Shown here one piece after another: positions 1-6,282 of a stretch of 17,022 bases of DNA. The notes below the pieces were generated by a model. That model was not told where the DNA came from and did not search any database. It was given only the letters and a program-made list of their open reading frames with translations. Within the stretch, counting starts at the first letter, position 1. Each line of letters starts with the position of its first letter. Both the position numbers and the translations under genes were made by a program. This stretch comes from DATJPD01 sp036394195 (GTDB lineage: Bacteria > Pseudomonadota > Alphaproteobacteria > CACIAM-22H2), in NCBI GenBank assembly GCA_036394195.1, contig DASWFO010000299.1:1-17022 (forward strand), in the 5' to 3' direction.

Positions 1-1225
1 GCTCGTACAGGTCCGACGACACATACCCCACCCGCAGCCGCCGCTCCGCAGCGCGCGCCACCGCGTCGGGCGCCGCCACCCGCGCGTAGATCGGCGCCCC
101 GTACAACGCCTCGAACCCGTGCGCAATCTCCCACCGCCCCGCCTCATCCAGGGACGGGTCATAGAGCATGACGGTCATGAGATGGCGATAGGCCGTCGAG
201 AAGCCGGGGCGGAGCTCGACCGCGCGCTTGAACAGCGCGCGCGCCTCCGCATAATCGCCGAACATCTGGGTTGCCAGGCCGAGATTGTTGCACGCGTCGG
301 CGTCGGGACTGATCGCCAGCGCCCGGCGATACGTCGCGATCGCCTGTTCAACCTGTCCCGTCTCCTGGAGTGCCACGCCTAGGTTGTTCAACGCGAGAAC
401 ATAGGCCGGATCCACCTCCAGCGCCCTTTGATACCAGGCGATCGCCTCATCGCGCCGTGCCAGGGCGAGGCAGGCATTGCCGAGATTGTTGAGCACCTCC
501 ACGCTATGCGGCTGCCTAGCGAGAAGTTGCTCGAAGACCGCGATCGCCTCGGCGATCCGCCCCAGCGATTGCAGTGCGTTGCCGAGATTGAGCAGCGACG
601 GCAAATGATCCGGTTGCAGCGCCAGGCCGGCGCGGTAGGCCGTGATCGCATCCTCTAACAGGCTGCGCTTGTGAAGGATCGCGCCCAGCTGGAAATGCGC
701 CTGGGCGAGGTTCGGCGCCAGCGACAATGCGCGGCGCGCCACCCCTTCGGCCTCGGCCACCCGGTCGAGATCGCTGAGGGCCGTGCTGAGATTGAGCTGA
801 CCTTCGACGTACGTCGGCCGGAGCGCCACGGCGCGGCGCAGGCTCTCGACGGCGGCTTCTGGCTCACCAGCCTCGCGCAGCAAGACGCCGAGGTTGTTAT
901 GTGCCTCGACGAGTTGCGGAGCATGTTTGATCGCCGTCCGGTAGCTCTGGCCGGCCTCCGCCCTGTCGCCGCGCTGGCTGAGGGCCAGCCCGAGATGAAA
1001 ATGGTAGAGGCCGGCGCGCGGATTGATGTGCAACGCCTGGCGGAGCCGTTCGATGGCCCCAACCGCATCCCCGCGGCTCAACGCGATCAAGCCCAGAAAC
1101 TGCAGCGCGTCTCCGTGGCGCGGGTCGAGCCGCAGGATATTGTTGTAAATCCGTTCCGCCGCGGCGAGATGACCCGCTTGATGCTGCTTCATGGCCTCGG
1201 CCAGCCATGTCGCCACCGCGGTCAT
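1..1225 (-). CDS. TPR-containing GT41 (O-GlcNAc transferase/SPINDLY-like) glycosyltransferase, C-terminus cut by window start
   Basis: Reading the reverse strand from an ATG at 1225 gives 408 open residues running off the left edge. The first ~350 residues form a ladder of roughly ten tetratricopeptide repeats, with typical cores such as NNLGVALQE, NNLGNACLALARRDEAIAWY and DPAYVLALNNLG. The last visible residues, RRLRVGYVSSDLYE, match the opening strand of the GT41 catalytic domain (compare RIGYVSPDF in SPINDLY/OGT proteins). So the TPR half is complete and nearly the whole catalytic half lies outside the window. GT41 enzymes transfer a nucleotide-sugar residue to Ser/Thr of proteins, with the TPR superhelix binding the acceptor. 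The frame stays open upstream of 1225 (a TTG at 1357 is possible), but ATG 1225 gives the usual short lead into 'MKQHQAGHLAAAERIY'. No strong ribosome site precedes it. It is divergent from the gene at 1434. Flagellin as substrate is inference from location. Confidence 0.88.
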   Translation of the reverse strand, partial: MTAVATWLAEAMKQHQAGHLAAAERIYNNILRLDPRHGDALQFLGLIALSRGDAVGAIERLRQALHINPRAGLYHFHLGLALSQRGDRAEAGQSYRTAIKHAPQLVEAHNNLGVLLREAGEPEAAVESLRRAVALRPTYVEGQLNLSTALSDLDRVAEAEGVARRALSLAPNLAQAHFQLGAILHKRSLLEDAITAYRAGLALQPDHLPSLLNLGNALQSLGRIAEAIAVFEQLLARQPHSVEVLNNLGNACLALARRDEAIAWYQRALEVDPAYVLALNNLGVALQETGQVEQAIATYRRALAISPDADACNNLGLATQMFGDYAEARALFKRAVELRPGFSTAYRHLMTVMLYDPSLDEAGRWEIAHGFEALYGAPIYARVAAPDAVARAAERRLRVGYVSSDLYE

Positions 1226-1433
1226 GCGCGCCCAGCCGGGAGGCGGCGCCTCCGCCCCGGAACTTGGGTCGATGGGTTCGCGTAACAGGACATCATCGCT
1301 TAGTATTTTGCCGGAGTGCTGCCGCCTCGCGTCGAGTCTGCCGGCGATTCGCCCCAAAAGAGTACATGCTCTCTATCATCAGTTCGATGCCGATCCCCGA
1401 CTCCGCCCCATCCGCGTGCGCGATCAGGCGCTT
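1226..1433. other. Divergent intergenic region between two TPR/GT41 genes
   Basis: These 208 bases separate the start codons of two divergent glycosyltransferase genes and must carry promoters for both. I see no convincing -35/-10 pair, sigma-54 site or CtrA box. Three TGCCG half-sites (1309, 1320 and 1339) lack the second arm of the inverted repeat found near the flagellar promoters. A short inverted repeat, AGAG-N6-CTCT, lies near 1360-1373. Confidence 0.4.
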
Positions 1434-3308
1434 ATGACTATACCCTACGGCAACCTTCTCGGCCGCGCGCTCACCCTCCTGCGCCAGGGGGATCCGGCCG
1501 CCGCCGAGACGATCTGCCACCACGTCCTAACCGTCGACCCGCGGAACGCCACCGCGTTGTACCTGGCGGGCGTCATCGCGCATGACCGATTCGACCACGT
1601 CCGATCCTTCGAAATGATGAATCGGGCGATCGAGGTTAGACCCGACTTCGACGACGCGCTGTGCGGGCGCGGTATCGCCCGGCGCCATCTCGGCCAAGCC
1701 GAATCCGCCGCAAGCGATTTTGAAAGCGCGCTGGCCGTAAACCCCCGGCACGCCCCGGCGCTATACTATGTTGGGTTGTCGCGGTTCGAGCACAACGACC
1801 TCAAGGCGGCCGCCGACAAGTTCGAAAGCGCCCTAGCCGTGGACCCGGATCTCGCGGGGGCGTTGGCCAATCTCGGCCTGGTTCGCCACCGCCAGCACCG
1901 GCTCGACGATGCAGTGCGCCTCTACGGTCGTGCGCTCGAGCTCGAGCCCACGCTTGCCGTGGCGCGGAACAATCTCGCCGGCGCGCTGCAGGAATTGGGC
2001 CGCGCCGCGGAAGCGCTGGCGCTGCTGCACCGCCTGGACTGGGAAAACGCCGACCCCATCGTCGGCATGAATGTCCTCACCTGTCTCAATCTGGTGCCGG
2101 GCGATCCGCCGTCCTTCCTCAGCGAAGCGCGACACTGGGCACGCCGCTTCGCCAATCCCGTGCCGCCGATCAGGACGCATCGGCCCGCCGAGCCCACGCG
2201 CCGGCTTCGCATCGGTTATGTCGCCGCGAGCGGTCTCGCCCGCCATACGCTCGCGATGACCTACCTTCCGTTGCTCGCGGCGCACGACCGCGAGCGGTTC
2301 GACATCGCGGTCTATTCCGATCTCCCTCCGGAGCGCGAGGACGACGTGACCCGGCGGGCACACGCGTTCGCCGGGGTGTGGCACCGGACCCGCGAGCTCG
2401 ATGATGCGGCGCTGGCCGAACGCATCGCCGCCGACGGCATCGATGTCCTGGTCGACGGCATCGGCTTCGCCGCGGGCTCCCGGCTGCTCGCCTTTGCCCG
2501 ACGCCCGGCACCCGTGCAGCTGCATTTTCCACCGATGTCGACGACGGGCATGGATGCGATGGATTATGTCGTCGGTGATGCGCGCCTGATGCCGCCGGGG
2601 GTCGATGCGGCGTTTGCGGAGAAGCTGTGGCGGCTCCCCTGCGGGTTTCTCTATCAGCCCCTGGACGACCTTCCGGCACTGGCTCCGCCACCGGTGCTGC
2701 GCAACGGCTACGTGACGTTCGGAAGCTTCAACCGCATTGCAAAGATCGGCCCGGAAGCCGTGGCGGTATGGGCTGCCGTGCTCCATGCCGTGCCGCGATC
2801 GCGCCTGATCATCAAGGCGACGATCGGGCTCTCCCCGGATGCGGTGCGCCGCTATCAAGGCCTGTTCGCCGGTCATGGCATCGCGACTGAGCGCCTCGAA
2901 TTCCGCGATCCCGCGCGCGACGAGGTCGGGCACCTTCGCCAGTTCAACGACATCGACATCGCACTCGATACGCTGCCGTTCGGCGGCGTGCTTACGACAT
3001 GCGGAGCGCTGGCGATGGGCGTACCGGTCGTCACGTGGACCGGCGCGCGCATTCTCGAACGTTACGGCGCGATGATCCTCAATACGGCGGGTTTCGCGGC
3101 CGGCGTTGCGGCCGATGTCGACGACTACGTCGCGCGCGCGCGGGCGCTGGCGGCCACACCGGAGGAGCTGGACAATTTGCGCGGCCTGCTGCGCGCGCGG
3201 CTCTTCGGCTCGGCGCTGTGCGACGGGCCGGCATTCGCGCGGTCCCTCGAGGAGGCGTATTGCGAAATGTGGCGACGCCGCTGCGCCGAAACGCTGGCCG
3301 CGCCATGA
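1434..3308 (+). CDS. TPR-containing GT41 (O-GlcNAc transferase/SPINDLY-like) glycosyltransferase
   Basis: This is a 624-residue protein. About residues 1-220 are TPR repeats (LLRQGDPAAAETICHHVL, then ALANLGLVRHRQHRLDDAVRLY and LAVARNNLAGALQELGRAAE). The catalytic half starts near residue 255 with RRLRIGYVAASGLARHTLAM, where the His after Arg fits the family's conserved N-lobe histidine. FGSFNRIAKIGPEA near residue 429 carries the nucleotide-binding Lys region, and the C-terminal donor site is DIALDTLPFGGVLTTCGALA with MGVPVVTW after it (about 511-540). The C-terminus LCDGPAFARSLEEAYCEMW is typical. The frame is open back to 1191, but homology begins at ATG 1434 (MTIPYGNLLGRALTLLRQGD); a weak AGG lies about 8 nt upstream. 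The family's usual LGYPGTTG segment is changed here to FPPMSTTG. Expected activity is sugar transfer to protein Ser/Thr in the cytoplasm. Alphaproteobacterial FlmG is a TPR flagellin glycosyltransferase precedent. The donor sugar and target here are unknown. Confidence 0.9.
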   Translation: MTIPYGNLLGRALTLLRQGDPAAAETICHHVLTVDPRNATALYLAGVIAHDRFDHVRSFEMMNRAIEVRPDFDDALCGRGIARRHLGQAESAASDFESALAVNPRHAPALYYVGLSRFEHNDLKAAADKFESALAVDPDLAGALANLGLVRHRQHRLDDAVRLYGRALELEPTLAVARNNLAGALQELGRAAEALALLHRLDWENADPIVGMNVLTCLNLVPGDPPSFLSEARHWARRFANPVPPIRTHRPAEPTRRLRIGYVAASGLARHTLAMTYLPLLAAHDRERFDIAVYSDLPPEREDDVTRRAHAFAGVWHRTRELDDAALAERIAADGIDVLVDGIGFAAGSRLLAFARRPAPVQLHFPPMSTTGMDAMDYVVGDARLMPPGVDAAFAEKLWRLPCGFLYQPLDDLPALAPPPVLRNGYVTFGSFNRIAKIGPEAVAVWAAVLHAVPRSRLIIKATIGLSPDAVRRYQGLFAGHGIATERLEFRDPARDEVGHLRQFNDIDIALDTLPFGGVLTTCGALAMGVPVVTWTGARILERYGAMILNTAGFAAGVAADVDDYVARARALAATPEELDNLRGLLRARLFGSALCDGPAFARSLEEAYCEMWRRRCAETLAAP

Positions 3309-3387
3309 CGGCCGGCTTGACCCGTCAGGAGGACTTCCGGTACCCCGTGAATCACACGGCCGCCGGTGGACAGAGGAAAGGAGGCGC

Positions 3388-4047
3388 ATGCTGCGTGAGA
3401 TCGTCCTCCTGACCGGAGCACGCGAGGCGCCGCATCTCAGTGATTTTCTGCGTCGCCACAATCCGGCGCTCGTCGTGACCCATGTCGAGACGCGCGACGA
3501 CCTTGTCTGCGCCTGGCACCCGGCGCGGCCGGCGGCGCGGCTCGTCGCGTTCTGTACCTCGGTGATCGTGCCCGGGACTCTTCTCGAGACATTTGAAGGA
3601 CTGGCCTATAACTTCCATCCGGGCCCGCCGACCTATCCCGGGAGACACCCGGCGAGCTTCGCTATCTATGAAAGCGCGGCCCGCTTCGGCGTGACCCTTC
3701 ATGAGATGCGCCGGCAAGTGGATTCGGGCCCGATCGCCGGCGTCGAATGGTTCGATATGCCGGCCAAACCGCGGCTCTCCGAGCTCGAGGGCTTGAGCTT
3801 CGAAGCCGCGGTCCGGCTTTTCCAACGCCACGGGCCCGCACTGGCCACCTCGCCGTCGCCGCTGCCGCACGCCGAAGAGCGCTGGAGCGGGTGGACCAGC
3901 CGGCAGCGCGATTTCGATGCGAAATGTGTGCTGCCGCTGGACATCGACGCCGACGAATTCGACCGCCGGTTTCGGGCCTTCGCGGACGGCCTGAACGGCA
4001 CGCTGAACATCACCCTGCACGGCCATCGTTTTCGGGCTTTTGATTAG
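3388..4047 (+). CDS. Formyltransferase-fold protein, putative sugar N-formyltransferase
   Basis: This 219-residue protein starts at ATG 3388 behind a strong ribosome site (AAAGGAGG, about 5 nt away), 79 bases after the preceding glycosyltransferase and probably co-transcribed with it. The central segment YNFHPGPPTYPGRHPASFA followed by FGVTLHEMRRQVDSGPIAG is the active-site signature of the N10-formyl-tetrahydrofolate-dependent formyltransferase fold. It retains the Asn and His of the N-x-H-P motif and the Asp of the D-S/T-G-P-I motif, the usual catalytic triad. Methionyl-tRNA formyltransferase is about 310 residues and has a C-terminal tRNA-binding barrel, which this protein is too short to hold. 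Residues ~150-219 show no domain I recognise. By fold and neighbours it could add a formyl group to an amino sugar destined for the flagellin glycan. That role is inference; a formyl hydrolase or another folate enzyme is possible. Confidence 0.75.
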   Translation: MLREIVLLTGAREAPHLSDFLRRHNPALVVTHVETRDDLVCAWHPARPAARLVAFCTSVIVPGTLLETFEGLAYNFHPGPPTYPGRHPASFAIYESAARFGVTLHEMRRQVDSGPIAGVEWFDMPAKPRLSELEGLSFEAAVRLFQRHGPALATSPSPLPHAEERWSGWTSRQRDFDAKCVLPLDIDADEFDRRFRAFADGLNGTLNITLHGHRFRAFD

Positions 4048-4124
4048 TCGTCTAAAAATGTTACTCAAGCGATTTCAGTATGTTATGAAGTAATAAATTA
4101 CATACAATCATTTCTAGTGGCTAT
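4048..4124. other. AT-rich island upstream of flagellin 1
   Basis: From the formyltransferase stop to the end of the CtrA-like box (4048-4140) about 68 of 93 bases are A or T, in a window that is otherwise strongly GC-rich. It includes a small inverted repeat, GTAAT-AA-ATTAC, at 4090-4101. It may act as an upstream promoter element or a nucleoid-protein site for flagellin 1. I see no clear terminator for the formyltransferase gene here. Confidence 0.5.
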
Positions 4125-4156
4125 TTAGGAAAATTTTAAGGACCTCCGCATATCCT
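4125..4156 (+). promoter_or_regulatory. CtrA-like box and promoter of flagellin 1
   Basis: TTAG-N7-TTAA lies at 4125-4139, one base from the CtrA consensus TTAA-N7-TTAA. A -10-like TATCCT follows at 4151, the spacing expected when CtrA overlaps the -35 position. Transcription would start near 4163, about 66 nt before the ATG. The extended match TTTAGG-N-AA-NN-TTTAAG is shared with the box before sciP. No good sigma-54 site or CGGCA-N5-TGCCG pair is present, unlike flagellins 2 and 3. A perfect palindrome, GTTGCGCAAC, lies downstream at 4178-4187. Confidence 0.6.
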
Positions 4157-4195
4157 CTTCGTGAAGGCATGGGAACGGTTGCGCAACTGGCGTCC

Positions 4196-4214
4196 CCGGT
4201 CTTGCCACCTAGAA
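4196..4214 (+). promoter_or_regulatory. Conserved flagellin leader motif, copy 1
   Basis: CCGGTCTTGCCACCTAGAA sits 14 nt before the flagellin 1 start, just ahead of the ribosome site GAGGAG. The same 19 bases occur before flagellin 2, and with one change before flagellin 3. It lies within the predicted mRNA leader, so it may be a post-transcriptional control site; the Caulobacter protein FlbT acts on a flagellin leader. The role is inferred. Confidence 0.6.
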
Positions 4215-4228
4215 AGAGGAGATGAGCA

Positions 4229-5041
4229 ATGGCTTCTGTCAACACCAACATCGGCGCGATGGTTGCGCTTTCAGACCTCAGCGCCACGCAGTCGAGCTTG
4301 AACGTCACTCAGAACCGTATTTCCACCGGCCTCAAAGTCACGGGACCGCAGGACAACGCCTCGGACTTCTCGATCGCCCAGGGCATCCGCTCTGACCTCA
4401 AGGCCTTCGACGCCGTGCAGCAGAGCCTTTCGTCCGGCACTGGCATCATCCAGACCGCCATTGCCGGTGCCACGTCGGTCTCGGACCTGCTCAACAGCAT
4501 CAAGAGCAAGGTGATCGAATCCTCGAACCCGTCGAACACCTCCAACCAGCAGTCGATCCTGGCGAACGACTTCAACGCCATGATCGCCCAGCTGAACACC
4601 TTCATCAGCAACTCGGTGTACAACGGCCGCAACCTGCTCTCCGCCGGCTCGATCAGCGTTTCGGTCACCTCGACCATCTCCGGCGGCCAGCTCACCCTGA
4701 ACAACGCCTCTTCGCTGGCGGGCATTTCGGCGACGCTGTCCACCGGCGTTGCGACCACGGCGGCCGCTCTGGCGCTGCTCACCACGGTCGACGCGCAGCA
4801 GCTCGTCATCGGCACGGCCCTCGGCTCGCTCGGCGCCGCTGCCAACAACCTGAACTTCCTCTCAACATTCACCAAGTCGCTGTCGGACGCGGTCAACCAG
4901 GGCCTCGGCTCGCTGGTCGACGCGAACCTCGCGAAGGAAAGCGCCAATCTGCAGTCGCTGCAGGTCAAGCAGCAGCTCGGCGTGCAGGCCCTCAGCATCG
5001 CCAACCAGCGGCCGCAGATCATCCTGTCGCTGTTCCGCTAA
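4229..5041 (+). CDS. Flagellin 1
   Basis: This 270-residue flagellin forms the filament after export by the flagellar type III system. The N-terminal D0/D1 helices are clear (MASVNTNIGAMVALSDLSAT, then QNRISTGLKVTGPQDNASDF and IAQGIRSDLKAFDAVQQ), as is the C-terminal part (LAKESANLQSLQVKQQLGVQ ending NQRPQIILSLFR). The protein is short because the outer D2/D3 domains are missing; the middle (about 139-175) is a Ser/Thr-rich linker that could carry O-glycans. The start follows a GAGGAG ribosome site by 7 nt. It is the first of three equal-length paralogues, closest to flagellin 2 in sequence, and the only one with a CtrA-like promoter, so it may be made earlier than the others. Its C-terminus ends SLFR rather than the common LLR. 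Confidence 0.95.
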   Translation: MASVNTNIGAMVALSDLSATQSSLNVTQNRISTGLKVTGPQDNASDFSIAQGIRSDLKAFDAVQQSLSSGTGIIQTAIAGATSVSDLLNSIKSKVIESSNPSNTSNQQSILANDFNAMIAQLNTFISNSVYNGRNLLSAGSISVSVTSTISGGQLTLNNASSLAGISATLSTGVATTAAALALLTTVDAQQLVIGTALGSLGAAANNLNFLSTFTKSLSDAVNQGLGSLVDANLAKESANLQSLQVKQQLGVQALSIANQRPQIILSLFR

Positions 5042-5048
5042 GTCATTC

Positions 5049-5069
5049 CGGAGCCGCCTCGCGGCTCCG
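5049..5069 (+). terminator. First hairpin after flagellin 1
   Basis: CGGAGCCGC, loop CTC, GCGGCTCCG forms a perfect 9-bp stem 7 nt past the stop codon. There is no T-tract, so it more likely stabilises the mRNA 3' end or assists the terminator that follows at 5090. Confidence 0.65.
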
Positions 5070-5089
5070 TCCATCTCCTCCCTCGCCTC

Positions 5090-5124
5090 GGGCGGCCGCA
5101 TCAAGCGGCCGCCCATTTTCTTTT
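5090..5124 (+). terminator. Rho-independent terminator of flagellin 1
   Basis: GGGCGGCCGC, loop ATCAA, GCGGCCGCCC gives a perfect 10-bp GC stem followed by ATTTTCTTTT. It is the most canonical terminator in the window and isolates flagellin 1 from flagellin 2. Confidence 0.88.
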
Positions 5125-5148
5125 CCGCGCCGTCGTTTCTCCACGCTC

Positions 5149-5182
5149 CGGCAATTCCTGCCGCGACCGGCAATTTCTTCCG
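5149..5182. promoter_or_regulatory. Paired FlbD (ftr)-like inverted repeats upstream of flagellin 2
   Basis: CGGCAATTCCTGCCG (5149-5163) and CGGCAATTTCTTCCG (5168-5182) lie 19 bases apart, start to start. They fit the window's shared pattern CGGCA-N5-TGCCG and sit about 63 bases upstream of a sigma-54 promoter, a normal enhancer distance. FlbD, the sigma-54 activator of alphaproteobacterial flagella, is the likely binder, from what I recall of Caulobacter ftr elements. Confidence 0.7.
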
Positions 5183-5244
5183 TACCGGCGCGGCTCTTTA
5201 AGCGCACGCCCCAAAAATTCGCTGCAATTTCAAAGGCCCCGCAC

Positions 5245-5259
5245 TGGCATTGGCCTTGC
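5245..5259 (+). promoter_or_regulatory. Sigma-54 promoter of flagellin 2
   Basis: TGGCATTGGCCTTGC has the -24 GG and -12 GC exactly ten bases apart and matches TGGCAC-N5-TTGC closely. Transcription would start near 5271, leaving a leader of about 59 nt. Confidence 0.85.
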
Positions 5260-5297
5260 GATGCCTGGTGCGAACTCAGGCGCAAGGCGGCAATGGG

Positions 5298-5316
5298 CCG
5301 GTCTTGCCACCTAGAA
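5298..5316 (+). promoter_or_regulatory. Conserved flagellin leader motif, copy 2
   Basis: This is identical to the 19-base motif before flagellin 1 and ends 13 nt before the ATG. Upstream, GGCAA at 5289-5293 could pair with TTGCC inside the motif (5304-5308) to form a small hairpin. The pairing is imperfect in flagellin 3, so sequence recognition looks more likely than a fixed fold. Confidence 0.6.
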
Positions 5317-5329
5317 GAGGAGCTGCGCG

Positions 5330-6142
5330 ATGACCTCTGTCAACACCAACGTCGGCGCAATGGTTGCGCTGTCAAACCTCGACATCACCCAATCGTCGTT
5401 GACGACGACGCAGAACCGCATCTCGACGGGTCTGAAGGTCACCGGCCCGCAGGACAACGCCTCGGACTTCTCGATCGCCCAGGGCATCCGCTCTGACCTC
5501 AAGGCCTTCGACGCTGTGCAGCAGAGCCTTTCGTCCGGCACTGGCATCATCCAGACCGCGATCGCCGGCGCCACCTCGGTGTCGAACCTGCTCGCCCAGA
5601 TCAAGGCCAAGGCCGTCGAGGCCTCGAACCCGTCGAACACCAACAACCAGCAGTCGATCCTGTCGAACGACTTCGCCGCCATGATCGGCCAGCTGAACAC
5701 CTTCATCAGCAACTCGGTGTACAACGGTCGCAACCTGCTCTCCGCCAACTCGATCAGCGTCTCGGTCACCTCGACCATCTCCGGCGGCCAGCTCACCCTG
5801 AGCAGCGCCTCGACCCTGTCGGGCGTCTCCGCGACGCTGTCCACCGGCGTTGCAACCACGGCAGCGGCCCTCGCCCTGCTCACCACGATCGATGCGCAGG
5901 GTCTCGTCGTCGGCACTGCGCTCGGCACGCTTGGCGCCGCTGCCGCGGATCTGAACTTCCTCACCACGTTCACCAAATCCCTGACGGATGCCGTGACGCA
6001 GGGCCTCGGCGCTCTCGTCGATGCGAACTTGGCGCAGGAAAGCGCCAAGCTGCAGGCGCTGCAGGTCAAGCAGCAGCTCGGCGTTCAGTCGCTGAGCATC
6101 GCCAACCAGCGGCCGCAGATCATCCTGTCGCTGTTCCGCTAA
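5330..6142 (+). CDS. Flagellin 2
   Basis: This is a 270-residue filament subunit colinear with flagellin 1. It has the same N-terminal D0/D1 core (MTSVNTNVGAMVALSNLDIT) and the same end (NQRPQIILSLFR). The middle is a Ser/Thr-rich linker with no D2/D3 domain. A stretch matching 4346-4458 of flagellin 1 differs at a single base over 113 nt, which suggests gene conversion. The ATG follows GAGGAG in a leader shared with the paralogues. Expression should depend on sigma-54 and an FlbD-type activator, so it is a late gene. Two hairpins follow its stop codon. Confidence 0.95.
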   Translation: MTSVNTNVGAMVALSNLDITQSSLTTTQNRISTGLKVTGPQDNASDFSIAQGIRSDLKAFDAVQQSLSSGTGIIQTAIAGATSVSNLLAQIKAKAVEASNPSNTNNQQSILSNDFAAMIGQLNTFISNSVYNGRNLLSANSISVSVTSTISGGQLTLSSASTLSGVSATLSTGVATTAAALALLTTIDAQGLVVGTALGTLGAAAADLNFLTTFTKSLTDAVTQGLGALVDANLAQESAKLQALQVKQQLGVQSLSIANQRPQIILSLFR

Positions 6143-6149
6143 CCCGCAA

Positions 6150-6174
6150 GGCGCCGCCGCCTCACGGCGGCGCC
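6150..6174 (+). terminator. First hairpin after flagellin 2
   Basis: GGCGCCGCCG, loop CCTCA, CGGCGGCGCC is a perfect 10-bp stem 7 nt past the stop codon without a T-tract. It mirrors the arrangement after flagellin 1. Confidence 0.65.
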
Positions 6175-6187
6175 GCTCTCTAAGATC

Positions 6188-6225
6188 GCGAGCGGCCGCT
6201 TTCGTGCGGCCGCTCGCTGCGTTTT
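6188..6225 (+). terminator. Terminator of flagellin 2
   Basis: GCGAGCGGCCGC, loop TTTCGT, GCGGCCGCTCGC is a perfect 12-bp stem followed by TGCGTTTT. It is probably a rho-independent terminator with a short T run. Confidence 0.78.
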
Positions 6226-6248
6226 GGAGGCGCGCCGCGGCGCGCGCC

Positions 6249-6282
6249 CGGCAAGTCTTGCCGTGGGCTGCAATTTCTTCCC
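6249..6282. promoter_or_regulatory. Paired FlbD (ftr)-like inverted repeats upstream of flagellin 3
   Basis: CGGCAAGTCTTGCCG (6249-6263) is the most perfect dyad in the window. A degenerate partner, CTGCAATTTCTTCCC, lies at 6268-6282. The 19-base spacing equals that before flagellin 2. The pair is about 73 bases upstream of the sigma-54 promoter. Confidence 0.7.

Noticed and set aside
119..1285. Several forward-strand frames of 60-200 aa at the left end
   Set aside because: The reverse strand carries a continuous TPR ladder through this stretch, so these are shadows.
1309..1343. FlbD-type sites between the two glycosyltransferase genes
   Set aside because: Only isolated TGCCG half-sites are present. 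None has a CGGCA arm at the right distance.
1191..1433. An 81-residue N-terminal extension of the rightward glycosyltransferase
   Set aside because: The extension has no TPR character, overlaps the divergent gene's start and would remove the intergenic promoter region. Homology begins at ATG 1434.
1833..3461. A 542-aa reverse-strand reading frame opposite the rightward glycosyltransferase
   Set aside because: It is an antisense shadow of a GC-rich gene: Arg/Ala/Gly-rich with no recognisable domain, while the forward frame is a clear GT41 enzyme.
4170..4184. A sigma-54 promoter for flagellin 1 (TGGGAACGGTTGCGC)
   Set aside because: The GG-N10-GC spacing fits, but the flanking consensus bases are mostly wrong and the site is too close to the ATG compared with the paralogues.
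5292..5308. A second sigma-54-like site in the flagellin leaders (TGGGCCGGTCTTGC)
   Set aside because: GG and GC are nine bases apart instead of ten, the match is absent before flagellin 1, and a much better site lies upstream.
5090..6217. Repeated GCGGCCGC octamers as possible recombination or attachment sites
   Set aside because: Each octamer is simply one arm of a terminator stem with a loop and a T-run after it. No integrase or direct-repeat boundary is seen.
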